This document shows positions 1 to 7,977 of a stretch of DNA of 64,000 nt, one piece after another. The first letter of the stretch is position 1, and each line of letters opens with the position of its first letter. Under the pieces are notes generated by a model that had not been told where the DNA came from, made no database searches, and saw only the letters and a list, made by a program, of their open reading frames with translations. Both the position numbers and the translations under genes were made by a program. The stretch is from an uncultured Sphingomonas sp. (GTDB lineage Bacteria > Pseudomonadota > Alphaproteobacteria > Sphingomonadales > Sphingomonadaceae), in assembly GCF_937859915.1 (NCBI RefSeq), contig NZ_CALMAW010000122.1, positions 1 to 64,000 on the forward strand, in the 5' to 3' direction.

Positions 1-1
1 C

Positions 2-1186
2 GGCTTCGTCGCGGTCGACGACAAGGCGGGGACGCGGCTCTCGGTGCGGCAGGCGATCCTGATCCTGCTGCTCGCCTGGTGCGGCTACACCACGTTCAAC
101 GCCGACTTCCCGCTGCCGGCGCTCGAAAAATGGGGCTGGGTGTGGAAGGCGCTGGTGTTCGCGATCTTCCTGCCGTTCACGCTGCGCACCCGGCTGCGGC
201 TCGAAGGGCTGCTGCTGTTCATGGTGCTGTCCGCCTCGTCGATCATCGTCGTCGGCGGGATCAAGACGATGCTGGGGGGCGGTGGCTACGGCACGCTGAA
301 CCTGGGGCTGACGGACAATTCGGGGCTTTATGAGGGCTCGACGATCTCCACCGTCGCGGTCGCGATCATTCCGACGATCCTGTTCCTCGCCAAATATGGC
401 ACGATCTTTCCGCGCAGCTGGATGGTGCGGCTGTTCAGCCTGGCGCTGGTCTTCTCCTGCCTGCTGATCCCGATCGGAACCGCGACGCGCACCGGCCTCA
501 TCTGCATCGCGCTGGTCGCGGTGATGGGTCTGCGCGATTCGAAGCACCGGCTGCTCTATATCGGCGGCATGGCCATCGCGCTGCTGTGCGCCGTTCCGCT
601 GCTGCCTGCCGCCTATACGCAGCGGATGAACACGATCCAGGGCTATCAGGCCGACGAATCCGCCTCGACGCGGATCGCTGTGTGGGGCTGGACGTGGAAC
701 TATGTCCAGGATCATCCCGCCGGCGGCGGCTTCGCGGCCTATCTCCAGAACCACATCACCTTGCACCTCAAGGACAATCATGGCGAGGCGCTGGGCGCCA
801 ATTCGGTCGAATATGACAAAGCGCGGGCCTATCACTCCTCCTATTTCGAGATGCTCGGCGAACAGGGCTTCTTCGGCCTGGGGCTGTGGGTGCTGCTCCA
901 TGTCGCCAGCCTGGTCCGGCTCGAGCTGCTGCGCCGCCGCTTCCGCAGCGCGACGGGTGCCGACGAACGGTGGATCGCGCCGCTCGCCACCGCGCTGCAG
1001 AGCGGCCATCTCGTCTATCTGGTCGGCTCGCTGTTCATCGCGATCGCCTTCCAGCCGTTCGTCTACATGCTGATCGCCGCGGAGATCGGCCTCGATTCCT
1101 ACGTCCGCCGCACCCGCCCCGAACGGCCGCGCATCGCGATGGGCGCGGCGGCAGGGGCCGCACCGACGATCGCGATGCCCGCATGA
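2..1186 (+). CDS. O-ligase, exosortase-A-associated (5' end cut by window)
   Basis: Polytopic inner-membrane protein of the O-antigen-ligase/Wzy_C superfamily. It most resembles the putative O-glycosylation ligases that accompany exosortase A systems. The frame is open from base 2, and residues before the first possible start (GTG at 44) already match the family pattern, so the true N-terminus lies outside the window. Visible features are about nine hydrophobic segments, the motif IKT-LGGGGYG, a periplasmic loop with DESASTRIAVW and HPAGGGF, and the conserved YHSSYFEMLGEQG near residue 270. Such ligases attach lipid-linked polysaccharide to an acceptor. The stop overlaps the next start (ATGA), so it is co-translated with the acyltransferase. 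Confidence 0.85.
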   Translation, partial: GFVAVDDKAGTRLSVRQAILILLLAWCGYTTFNADFPLPALEKWGWVWKALVFAIFLPFTLRTRLRLEGLLLFMVLSASSIIVVGGIKTMLGGGGYGTLNLGLTDNSGLYEGSTISTVAVAIIPTILFLAKYGTIFPRSWMVRLFSLALVFSCLLIPIGTATRTGLICIALVAVMGLRDSKHRLLYIGGMAIALLCAVPLLPAAYTQRMNTIQGYQADESASTRIAVWGWTWNYVQDHPAGGGFAAYLQNHITLHLKDNHGEALGANSVEYDKARAYHSSYFEMLGEQGFFGLGLWVLLHVASLVRLELLRRRFRSATGADERWIAPLATALQSGHLVYLVGSLFIAIAFQPFVYMLIAAEIGLDSYVRRTRPERPRIAMGAAAGAAPTIAMPA

Positions 1187-2274
1187 CGCGGCGCGAGCTC
1201 CGGCCGCTGACCTCGGTGCGCGGCCTGTTCGCCTGGGCGGTGGTGCTCTACCATATCCGCCTCGCCTGCCGCGGCTGGTTGCCGGCAGGCGTCATCGCGG
1301 TGCTCGCCAAGGGCTATCTCGCGGTCGACATCTTCTTCCTGCTGTCCGGCTTCGTGATCTGGCTCAACTATGGCGCGCGGCTGCGCGGCCGCGGGGCGAC
1401 CGCCGATTTCCTCGTGCGCCGGCTTGCGCGGATCTGGCCGCTGCACGCGGTGATGCTGGCATTCGGGACGGCGCTGGCGCTGCTGCTGCTCGCGACCGGC
1501 CGGCAGGCGGACCGCTTTCCGTTCGCGCAGCTGCCGCTGCACGTCGCGATGATTCAGGATTGGGGCTGGTCCGATGCGCTGCTGTGGAACGACCCCGCCT
1601 GGTCGATCAGCGCCGAATGGGCCGCCTATCTGCTCACCCCGCTGGCGGTGCTTGCGCTGCCGACGCGACGGGTGCCAACTTCGCTGCTGATCGCCGCGGC
1701 ATCGCTGCCTTTGCTCGGCCTCTATGCGCTGATGACGCTCGCGCAGGGCGGTCTCGGGTCCTCGATCTCGCAATTCGGTCTGTGGCGCTGCCTGGCGGAG
1801 TTCAGCTGCGGCGCGATGCTGTCGACGCTATGGGCGCGCTGGCGGGGTGCCGCCCGGGCCGAGATGGGGTGCTGGGTCGTCGGCCTGCTGACGCTCGCCG
1901 CATGGAGCATGGGCGCGCCCGAAGCGCTGGCGCTGCCCTTCGCCTTTGCCGCGCTGCTGCTCGCGCTTGCGCTCGGCGCCGAGCGCCCGCGCCACGTGCT
2001 CGCCGGACGCGCTATCCATTGGCTCGGCGAGATCAGTTATGCGACCTACCTGTCGCATTTCCTGCTGTTTTTCGCGTTCAAGCTGGTCCTGGTCCGCGAC
2101 GCCGCCAACGTGCCGCCGGCCTTGATCGCGGCCTATCTGGGGCTGGTGCTGATCATGTCGGCCGGACTGTACCGTTTCGTCGAGCGGCCGGCGCAGCGGG
2201 CGATCCTGCGAACCTGGGCCCGCCGCCGGGGACATCGAGGTCACCCGACAGTCTCGCGCGAGGCGCTCGGCTGA
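1183..2274 (+). CDS. Acyltransferase family 3 (OafA/YrhL-like) membrane protein
   Basis: Integral-membrane acyltransferase of 363 residues, expected to add acetyl or succinyl groups to a surface polysaccharide. The N-terminus carries LRPLTSVRGLFAWAVVLYH, with the family's R-x10-H catalytic pattern, and AVDIFFLLSGFVI follows near residue 50. About ten transmembrane segments can be seen. The ATG at 1183 lies inside the stop of the O-ligase, which suggests that both decorate the same glycan. The C-terminus (ERPAQR) is typical of the family. The acyl donor and substrate cannot be read from the sequence. Confidence 0.9.
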   Translation: MTRRELRPLTSVRGLFAWAVVLYHIRLACRGWLPAGVIAVLAKGYLAVDIFFLLSGFVIWLNYGARLRGRGATADFLVRRLARIWPLHAVMLAFGTALALLLLATGRQADRFPFAQLPLHVAMIQDWGWSDALLWNDPAWSISAEWAAYLLTPLAVLALPTRRVPTSLLIAAASLPLLGLYALMTLAQGGLGSSISQFGLWRCLAEFSCGAMLSTLWARWRGAARAEMGCWVVGLLTLAAWSMGAPEALALPFAFAALLLALALGAERPRHVLAGRAIHWLGEISYATYLSHFLLFFAFKLVLVRDAANVPPALIAAYLGLVLIMSAGLYRFVERPAQRAILRTWARRRGHRGHPTVSREALG

Positions 2275-2328
2275 ACGAGGACTGCCGGCGCCTACTCGTC
2301 GTCTCGGACCTGATCCGCGCTCATAGAC

Positions 2329-2352
2329 GCGGCGCCAATCGTCGGGCGCCGC
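2329..2352. terminator. Hairpin between convergent genes
   Basis: A perfect 8-bp inverted repeat (GCGGCGCC / GGCGCCGC) with an 8-nt loop sits between the convergent ends of the acyltransferase and PfpI genes. No T-run follows, so it is a possible bidirectional stop or 3'-end stabiliser, not a textbook terminator. Confidence 0.45.
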
Positions 2353-2394
2353 CCCATCAGGTCCCACGCTCGTGGAAACGGCGGACGAGCCGGC

Positions 2395-2937
2395 TCAATC
2401 GCGCTCGATCGACTTGATCAGCGCCTCGGTGAAGGCGGGGATGTCATCAGGCTTGCGGCTGGTGATCAGCCGACCGTCGACATGGACCTGCTCGTCGACG
2501 ACGGTCGCGCCGGCATTCTTCAGATCGGTGCGGACCGAGGGCCAGCTGGTCAGCGTGCGCCCGTCGATCACGTCGGCCTCGGCAAGCAGCCACGGCCCGT
2601 GGCAGATCGCCGCCACCGTCTTGTCGGCGGCGAAGAAGTCGCGGACGATGCGCAGCGCTTCGGCCTCGAGCCGCATCTTGTCGGGATTGGTAGTGCCGCC
2701 CGGGATCAGCAGCGCGTCGTAATCGGCGGCATTCACCTCGCTCAGCACCAGATCCGGTGTGATCGTCGCCGCCTTCTCGGTGTCGTGCTCCATTCCCTGG
2801 ATCGGATCGGTCTTGATCGAGGCCAGCGTCACCTCGGCGCCGAGATCGAGCAGGCTGGCGCGCGGCGAGAACAGTTCGGATTGCTCGAAGCCGTCGGTGG
2901 CCAGGATGAGCACCTTGGACTTGTCGATCATGGGCAT
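2395..2937 (-). CDS. DJ-1/PfpI family protein (general-stress type)
   Basis: Cytosolic 180-residue protein of the DJ-1/PfpI superfamily, which includes proteases, glyoxalase III and deglycases. The nucleophile elbow AICHGPW (Cys near residue 116) and LIPGGTTNPDKMR are intact, and the protein has normal PfpI length. The start at 2937 is chosen because AGGAGA lies directly upstream. Longer readings of the frame would cross the divergent promoter region. A perfect GGAAC-N17-CGTT promoter lies about 40 bp upstream, so expression in the general stress response is likely. The chemical activity is not certain. Confidence 0.92.
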   Translation of the reverse strand: MPMIDKSKVLILATDGFEQSELFSPRASLLDLGAEVTLASIKTDPIQGMEHDTEKAATITPDLVLSEVNAADYDALLIPGGTTNPDKMRLEAEALRIVRDFFAADKTVAAICHGPWLLAEADVIDGRTLTSWPSVRTDLKNAGATVVDEQVHVDGRLITSRKPDDIPAFTEALIKSIERD

Positions 2938-2974
2938 GGCGGGTCTCCTGCTGGGCCGTGATGGTCGGCGATCA

Positions 2975-3000
2975 AACGGATGGCGGCCAGACCGCGTTCC
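2975..3000 (-). promoter_or_regulatory. EcfG-type general stress promoter for PfpI gene
   Basis: Read on the minus strand, GGAAC (3000-2996) is followed by 17 nt and CGTT (2978-2975). This matches the alphaproteobacterial EcfG (extracytoplasmic sigma) consensus exactly. The predicted start of transcription near 2968 leaves a leader of about 30 nt before the ATG. Confidence 0.75.
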
Positions 3001-3009
3001 GTGCGCACC

Positions 3010-3035
3010 GGAACGATAGCGCGCCCGATCGCGTT
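3010..3035 (+). promoter_or_regulatory. EcfG-type general stress promoter for topoisomerase IB-MscS operon
   Basis: GGAAC (3010-3014), 17 nt, then CGTT (3032-3035): an exact EcfG consensus. It mirrors the minus-strand promoter 9 bp away with identical spacing. It lies 35 bp upstream of the topoisomerase start codon. Confidence 0.75.
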
Positions 3036-3069
3036 GGCCCGGCAGCTGAACGAGAAGCGGCGAGGAGCG

Positions 3070-4083
3070 ATGACGAATCCCAGCCTGGTCTATGTCGACA
3101 ACGACCTGCCCGGCCTCACCCGCCGCAAGGCCGGGCGCGGTTGGGCCTATTTCGACGCGCATGGCACGCGCGTCACCGACCGCGACGAGATCGACCGGCT
3201 CAACGCGATCGGCATGCCGCCCGCCTACAAGGATTGCTGGTTCTGCCCGAGCGCCGACGGCCACATCCAGGCGATCGGCTATGACGACAAGGGCCGGAAG
3301 CAATATCGCTACCATCTCGACTTCCGTGCCGCCCAGGACGCGGCGAAATACGAGCATTGCGTCGATTTCGGTCATGCGCTGCCGCTCGTCCGTCGCCAGG
3401 TCGACAGCGACCTCGCGGTGCGCGGCGTCGACAAGCGCACCGCGGTCGCCGCGGTCGTGCGGTTGCTCGACCTGGGCCATGTCCGCGTCGGCAACGACGC
3501 CTATCAGCGGGACAATGGCAGTTTCGGCGCGACCACGCTGCGCAACCGTCACGCCAAGGTGACCGGGGGCAAGCTCAAGCTCTGCTATCTCGGCAAATCG
3601 GGCAAGACGCAGACGCTGACGATCGAGGACCGCCGGCTCTCCGCGGTGGTCAAGCGCGTGCAGGACCTGCCCGGCCAGCGACTGTTCCAATATCTCGACG
3701 ACGCGGGCGAGCGGCACAATGTCACCTCAGGCGACGTCAACGACTATCTGCGCGAGGCCTCGGGCGGACCGTTTACCGCCAAGCATTTCCGCACCTGGGG
3801 GGCGAGCGTGATCGCCTACCGCACGATCGTCGAGGCGGGCGCCGAAGGCATCGGCCTGAAGGCGGTGCTGGCGCCGGTCGCCGAGGCGCTGGGCAACACC
3901 CCCGCGATCAGCCGCAAAAGCTATGTCCACCCGGCATTGATCGAACTCGCCAAGGCCGGCGGACTCGAGGACGAGGCACCGGTACGGTTGCCGCGCGCGA
4001 CGCGCTGGCTGTCGCCGGCCGAGCGCGGGCTGATCGCCTTTCTCGACGCGCTGGTGCAGACGAGCGCGATCAAGGCCGCCTGA
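3070..4083 (+). CDS. DNA topoisomerase IB
   Basis: Type IB topoisomerase of 337 residues, the poxvirus-like bacterial family that relaxes supercoils through a 3'-phosphotyrosyl intermediate. The N-terminal domain has GWAYFD and GMPPAYKDCWFCP. The catalytic domain has RVGNDAYQRDNGSFGATTL, the Lys-rich GGKLKLCYLGKSGK strand, and the active-site Tyr near residue 285 in SRKSYVHP. GAGGAG at 3062-3067 fixes the ATG at 3070. The stop shares a base with the MscS start (TGATG). With the EcfG-type promoter, the enzyme is likely stress-induced. Confidence 0.95.
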   Translation: MTNPSLVYVDNDLPGLTRRKAGRGWAYFDAHGTRVTDRDEIDRLNAIGMPPAYKDCWFCPSADGHIQAIGYDDKGRKQYRYHLDFRAAQDAAKYEHCVDFGHALPLVRRQVDSDLAVRGVDKRTAVAAVVRLLDLGHVRVGNDAYQRDNGSFGATTLRNRHAKVTGGKLKLCYLGKSGKTQTLTIEDRRLSAVVKRVQDLPGQRLFQYLDDAGERHNVTSGDVNDYLREASGGPFTAKHFRTWGASVIAYRTIVEAGAEGIGLKAVLAPVAEALGNTPAISRKSYVHPALIELAKAGGLEDEAPVRLPRATRWLSPAERGLIAFLDALVQTSAIKAA

Positions 4084-5321
4084 TGTCGTCAACCGCCTCC
4101 AAACCCAATTTTCCCGCCCACGTCTTCACCCCGCCGACCGATGTCGCCAGCCAGGCGCGGATGTTCGTCGCCGAGACGGCGACGTGGTTCTCGGCCAATG
4201 CGCTCCGCATCGTTGTCGCGCTCGCGGTCGGTGCGGTGCTGGTCGCGGCGCTGCTGTTCGTGCAGAAGCTCGCCCAGCGGCTGTGCCGCGACAATGCCGC
4301 GCTGGTCGACTGGAAGACGATCGTCGGCCGCGTCGCCAGCAAGACGAGCTTCTGGTTCCTAGTCGTCGTCGCCGCGCGGCTGGTCGACGGCTATGCCGAC
4401 ACGCCGCCGCTGCTCGACAAGACGATCGGATTCCTGTTCACCGTCGCGCTGACCTTCCAGGCCGCGGTCTGGCTGCGCGAGCTGACGCTCGGCTTCGTCG
4501 AGCATCGCGCCGGCATGACCGACCAGGACCATGGTGCGCTGGCGTCGGCCACCGGCATCATCCGCTTCCTGGTCTCGTTCACGCTGTTCTCGCTCGCGCT
4601 GGTGCTCGTGCTCGGCAATCTCGGCGTCAACGTGACCGGCCTCGTCGCGGGCCTCGGCGTCGGCGGCATCGCGATCGGGCTCGCAGCGCAGGGCATCTTC
4701 AAGGATCTGTTCGCGGCGCTCGCGATCATTTTCGACCGCCCGTTCCGCAAGGGTGACAGCATCAAGTGGAATGGCATTTCGGGCAATATCGAGGCGATCG
4801 GGCTCAAGACGACGCGGATCCGCGCGGTCACCGGCGAGCAGGTCGTCGTCGGCAACGCCTATATGCTCGAGAAGGAGCTGTTCAACCTCGCCCGGCTCGA
4901 CCGGCGGCGGATGATCCTCTCGCTCGGCGTGACCTATTATACGTCGGAGGACGTCTGCGATCGCATCCCCGACATGCTGCGCACGCTCGTCGCGGCCGTG
5001 CCCAAGTGCAAGGTGGTGCGCGTCGGGATGATCGGCTTCGGCGATTCCAGCCTCGACTACGAGCTGCAGTTCGACGTCGCCTCGTCCAACTATAACGAGG
5101 TGTTCGACGCGCGCAGCCAGGTTTGCCTCGGGATCCTGCGTGCCTTCAACCAGGCCGGGATCGAGTTCGCCTTCCCGACGCAGACGACGATCACCGCCGA
5201 TCCGTCCGGGCGCGGGATCATGCCCTATCCGGAGGCGACTCCGCATCAGGACGAGACGATCGCTGCGACCGACGCGCCGGCAAGTCCCGACCGCGAAACC
5301 TCGGATGAAACCGCGCCCTGA
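4083..5321 (+). CDS. Mechanosensitive ion channel, MscS family
   Basis: Inner-membrane channel of 412 residues that opens under membrane tension. The first transmembrane helix lies near residues 38-60 (ALRIVVALAVGAVLVAALLF), others follow, and the pore-lining helix is GLVAGLGVGGIAIGLAAQ. The beta domain after it begins IFDRPFRKGD. The C-terminal alpha/beta domain and a short charged tail complete the family architecture. Translational coupling to topoisomerase IB links it to the same stress promoter, which fits osmotic protection. Confidence 0.93.
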   Translation: MSSTASKPNFPAHVFTPPTDVASQARMFVAETATWFSANALRIVVALAVGAVLVAALLFVQKLAQRLCRDNAALVDWKTIVGRVASKTSFWFLVVVAARLVDGYADTPPLLDKTIGFLFTVALTFQAAVWLRELTLGFVEHRAGMTDQDHGALASATGIIRFLVSFTLFSLALVLVLGNLGVNVTGLVAGLGVGGIAIGLAAQGIFKDLFAALAIIFDRPFRKGDSIKWNGISGNIEAIGLKTTRIRAVTGEQVVVGNAYMLEKELFNLARLDRRRMILSLGVTYYTSEDVCDRIPDMLRTLVAAVPKCKVVRVGMIGFGDSSLDYELQFDVASSNYNEVFDARSQVCLGILRAFNQAGIEFAFPTQTTITADPSGRGIMPYPEATPHQDETIAATDAPASPDRETSDETAP

Positions 5322-5348
5322 TCCGCCAACACTCTCGGGCGCGCGCCG

Positions 5349-6047
5349 TCAGGCCGACAGGCGCTGCCGACCGCTTTGCAGATCGTTGACCTTGGCCAGA
5401 TGCGTTTCCAGCCGTCTATGGGCGTCGCCGGTCAAACGGAACGCCTTGGCCGAATGCGCGTCGGCCGCGCGGATCTCGATCTCGATGATCCCCTTGCCCA
5501 GCAGGATGTCGATCCAGCGCCCGGCGCGCGAGTCGGGCAGATCAAGTGCCGCAGCGAGGCCGGCAACGCTGATCGCGCGGCCTTCGGCTTCGGCGATATA
5601 GGCGGCGAGGATCACATCCCATGCGGTGTCCGTGATCAAGGCGGGATCGAGCACCACCGCGCGATCCTCGCGGCAGGTGACGAGAAGTCGCGCGCAATCG
5701 AGCAATCGCGCCGGCGCGCGTGGCTCGCTGCTGGCGACGATCGGGTCGATCGTCGCCACGATCGTCCCCGGACCGTCGCCGCCCTCAACCATCGACACCG
5801 AATTCACCACCCAGACCAGCGTGCCATTGTCGCGGATGAAGCGCTTGGAGATCCGGAACGGGGTGTGCGTGGCGCGCAAATGGGCGATCGCCACGCCGCA
5901 TTCGGCGCGGTCGGCCGGCGCGGTCACATTCAGCACGGCGCGCCCGATCAGCATCGCCGGCTCGGCTTGCATGATAGCGCAGAAGCCACGGTCGATGCTG
6001 ACCAGACGGCCCAGCTCATCGATCAGCACATGCCCAGCCTGAAACAT
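5349..6047 (-). CDS. PAS domain protein with winged-helix C-terminus
   Basis: Predicted cytosolic regulator of 232 residues. Residues 5-105 form a PAS sensor domain (LGRLVSIDRGFCAIMQAEPAMLIGR and later GTLVWVVNSVSMV). Residues 120-220 resemble a MarR-like winged helix (SVAGLAAALDLPDSRAGRWIDILLGKG) ending in ALTGDAHRRL-like helices. The combination suggests signal-dependent DNA binding, but no ligand or target is visible. The upstream gap 6048-6254 is AT-richer than its surroundings and probably holds its promoter and that of the divergent small gene. Confidence 0.82.
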   Translation of the reverse strand: MFQAGHVLIDELGRLVSIDRGFCAIMQAEPAMLIGRAVLNVTAPADRAECGVAIAHLRATHTPFRISKRFIRDNGTLVWVVNSVSMVEGGDGPGTIVATIDPIVASSEPRAPARLLDCARLLVTCREDRAVVLDPALITDTAWDVILAAYIAEAEGRAISVAGLAAALDLPDSRAGRWIDILLGKGIIEIEIRAADAHSAKAFRLTGDAHRRLETHLAKVNDLQSGRQRLSA

Positions 6048-6254
6048 GGTAAGTCTCTCGACAGATTGGCTTATTTCGGTAATTCTTGGTGGATATTAGG
6101 GCAGTTTCTCTTACCGCATACTAGCGATGCGTGCGCGTATCAAGCGAACGCGACTGTCCATTGGTCGATCTTGACTCGCTTTTGTCGGTGAGAGAAGAAC
6201 GCGTTTCGCCGAGATGGAGCCGAATGTGGACGGTACGCGCCTAGAGGCACATCG

Positions 6255-6608
6255 ATGATGTTGCCGCAGCTGAGCCTTCCGGCCATCACGCGCCTGCATG
6301 GCGAGTTGCTCGGCCATCTCGCGCAGCTCGACCAGCTGGGCGAGCACGTCGCCGCCGCCCATCTCGCCGCCGCGATCGACTCGCTGGAGGAGCGGATTGA
6401 CGGGCCACGCGTCGAAATGGTCCGCAACAGCAAGGGCGACCCCGTCGAAGCCATGGCGCGCGGCCTGATCGCGCGGTTCGGCGAGCAGGCTGCCGACGCG
6501 GCGCGGCGCCAGATGCAGGGCGCCTCCGGGCAGGTGCTGCTCACCTGGGCAGCGATTGCGAGCCGCATCGACCAGATCCACTGTCGACAGACGATCAGCC
6601 CCGCCTAG
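6255..6608 (+). CDS. Hypothetical protein, 117 residues
   Basis: Not recognised. The protein is mostly helical and soluble (LPAITRLHGELLGHLAQLDQLGEHVAAAHLAAAIDSLEERID), with an acidic helical first half and no cysteine motif. It is preferred over the antisense reading because its composition is normal for a protein, whereas the opposite frame is rich in Arg and Gly. A weak AGAGG precedes the ATG pair. It sits divergently from the PAS regulator, so the two might be co-regulated. Confidence 0.55.
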   Translation: MMLPQLSLPAITRLHGELLGHLAQLDQLGEHVAAAHLAAAIDSLEERIDGPRVEMVRNSKGDPVEAMARGLIARFGEQAADAARRQMQGASGQVLLTWAAIASRIDQIHCRQTISPA

Positions 6609-6648
6609 CCGCGCGCCCCGGATCATCGAACGCCGCTGGCAGCTGCAC

Positions 6649-7473
6649 CTAGGGCTGGACGACGCCGAGCCGATCCTCGTCGGTATAGACCTGGAAGCGC
6701 GACAGCGTGACCGCCCCGAACGTGTTGGTCAGCGCGACGTCGGTGGCGTCGCGGCCGCGCGCCATCAGGATCCGGCCGCGACGCGGGTAATTGTGACGCG
6801 CATCGAGCGTGTACCAGCGTCCGCCGAGATAGACCTCGGTCCAGGCGGAGAAGTCCATGTCGCCGACCAGCGCCGGCAAGTCCATGTCGCCCATATAGCC
6901 GGTGCAATAGCGGGCCGGGATGTTCATGCAGCGACAGAGCGCGATCGCGAGATGGGCATAGTCGCGGCACACCCCAACCCGCTCCTCATGCGCATCCCAC
7001 GCGGTCTTGGTCGGACGCGCCATCTGATAGTCGAAGCGGATGCGTTCGTGGACATAGGTCATGATCGCCTGCGCCCGCGCCCAGCCGGGCGCGATCGAGC
7101 CGAATTGCGCATAGGCGATGTCCGACAGCAGGTCGGTCTCGCAATAGCGGCTGCCGAGCAGGTACATCAGCACCTCGTCGGGCAGATCCTCGACGCGCGC
7201 CTGCTGCGCGTCTGGTGCGACCTCGTCGGGGAGAAACGGATCCTCGATCACAAAGCCGGTGGACAGGGTGATGCCGCCGGCCGGGATCGTCAGTCGCGTG
7301 CAGATATTCCCGAAGCTGTCGATATAATCGTAGAGCGGAACATCGGGCACCGACATGATCCGCTGCGCGGTCCGCAGATCCTTGTTGCGCGACGCGTGGA
7401 CGCTCAGATTGGCGAGCGTCGGCACGGGCCGGGTCGTCTCGAAGCGGATATCGTAACCGGCGCGGATCAGCAT
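6649..7473 (-). CDS. Transglutaminase-like cysteine protease family protein
   Basis: 274-residue protein of the bacterial transglutaminase-like superfamily. An N-terminal beta domain (LIRAGYDIRFE) is followed by the core, with the catalytic Cys in GVCRDYAHLAIALCR and His in LDARHNYPRRGR. The start at 7473 is where homology begins. A longer reading would run through the small gene upstream. Members cleave or cross-link peptides, and the substrate here is unknown. It follows a 40-residue basic protein on the same strand. Confidence 0.88.
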   Translation of the reverse strand: MLIRAGYDIRFETTRPVPTLANLSVHASRNKDLRTAQRIMSVPDVPLYDYIDSFGNICTRLTIPAGGITLSTGFVIEDPFLPDEVAPDAQQARVEDLPDEVLMYLLGSRYCETDLLSDIAYAQFGSIAPGWARAQAIMTYVHERIRFDYQMARPTKTAWDAHEERVGVCRDYAHLAIALCRCMNIPARYCTGYMGDMDLPALVGDMDFSAWTEVYLGGRWYTLDARHNYPRRGRILMARGRDATDVALTNTFGAVTLSRFQVYTDEDRLGVVQP

Positions 7474-7529
7474 CGAGGGTCTTTCGGCGGGAGGATGGGG
7501 ACGGGCGGCGGGCGCCTGCGATGGACGGC

Positions 7530-7652
7530 TCAGCCCTTCTTGGTCGGGGCCGCGATGCCCTTGACCGACGGGTTGGACGCGTTCGCCTTTGCCGGTGCGG
7601 CTTTCTTGGGCTTGCGGATTTCCTTGCTGCCCTTGCGCTCGCTCTTGGCCAT
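7530..7652 (-). CDS. Small lysine-rich protein, 40 residues
   Basis: A short basic protein (KGSKEIRKPKKAAPAKANA). The ATG at 7652 is preceded by an excellent CAGGAG at proper spacing. The composition (Lys/Ala/Pro) resembles small nucleic-acid-associated or intrinsically disordered proteins common in sphingomonads. Function is unknown. It lies 56 bp upstream of the transglutaminase-like gene and may share its transcript. Confidence 0.7.
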   Translation of the reverse strand: MAKSERKGSKEIRKPKKAAPAKANASNPSVKGIAAPTKKG

Positions 7653-7977
7653 ATCGTGCTCCTGCCGGCGTTCGAGCCGGTGGGCCAACGCTCTGATCCG
7701 GCATCGGAGCAGGAAGGTCGCGCGCATGTCGATGGCCAGGATCGAAAGCTCGGCACCGCGGCGCGCTGCGACCCATGTAGGGGCACGGCTAACATAAAGC
7801 AAAAGATCGCGCGTAGCGGCACGGCTCGTAGTGCAGGCCGTTCATTCCTTGCGTTAATCGACGCGGCGGTGCGCCGACCTGCCCGGATCATAATGCGCCT
7901 TCGGTCGTCTGTAGGGAGCCGGTCGCCGGCCGCCCGCAGCGGACGAGAGCGCGCCGAACGCCGTGGTTGGAGCCGCA
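7653..7977. other. Intergenic region between divergent small gene and kup
   Basis: About 325 bp without a convincing gene. It holds a 14-bp direct repeat with one mismatch (GTAGsGGCACGGCT at 7777-7790 and 7813-7826) around a locally AT-rich stretch (AACATAAAGCAAAAG), a plausible regulatory region for the minus-strand small gene. The part nearest kup shows only a GGAG ribosome site. Confidence 0.4.
7777..7826. repeat. Short direct repeat, possible regulator sites
   Basis: Two copies of a 14-mer (GTAGGGGCACGGCT and GTAGCGGCACGGCT), 36 bp start to start, flank an AT-rich core upstream of the small lysine-rich gene. The spacing is near three and a half helical turns. No known regulator motif is recognised. 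Confidence 0.35.
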
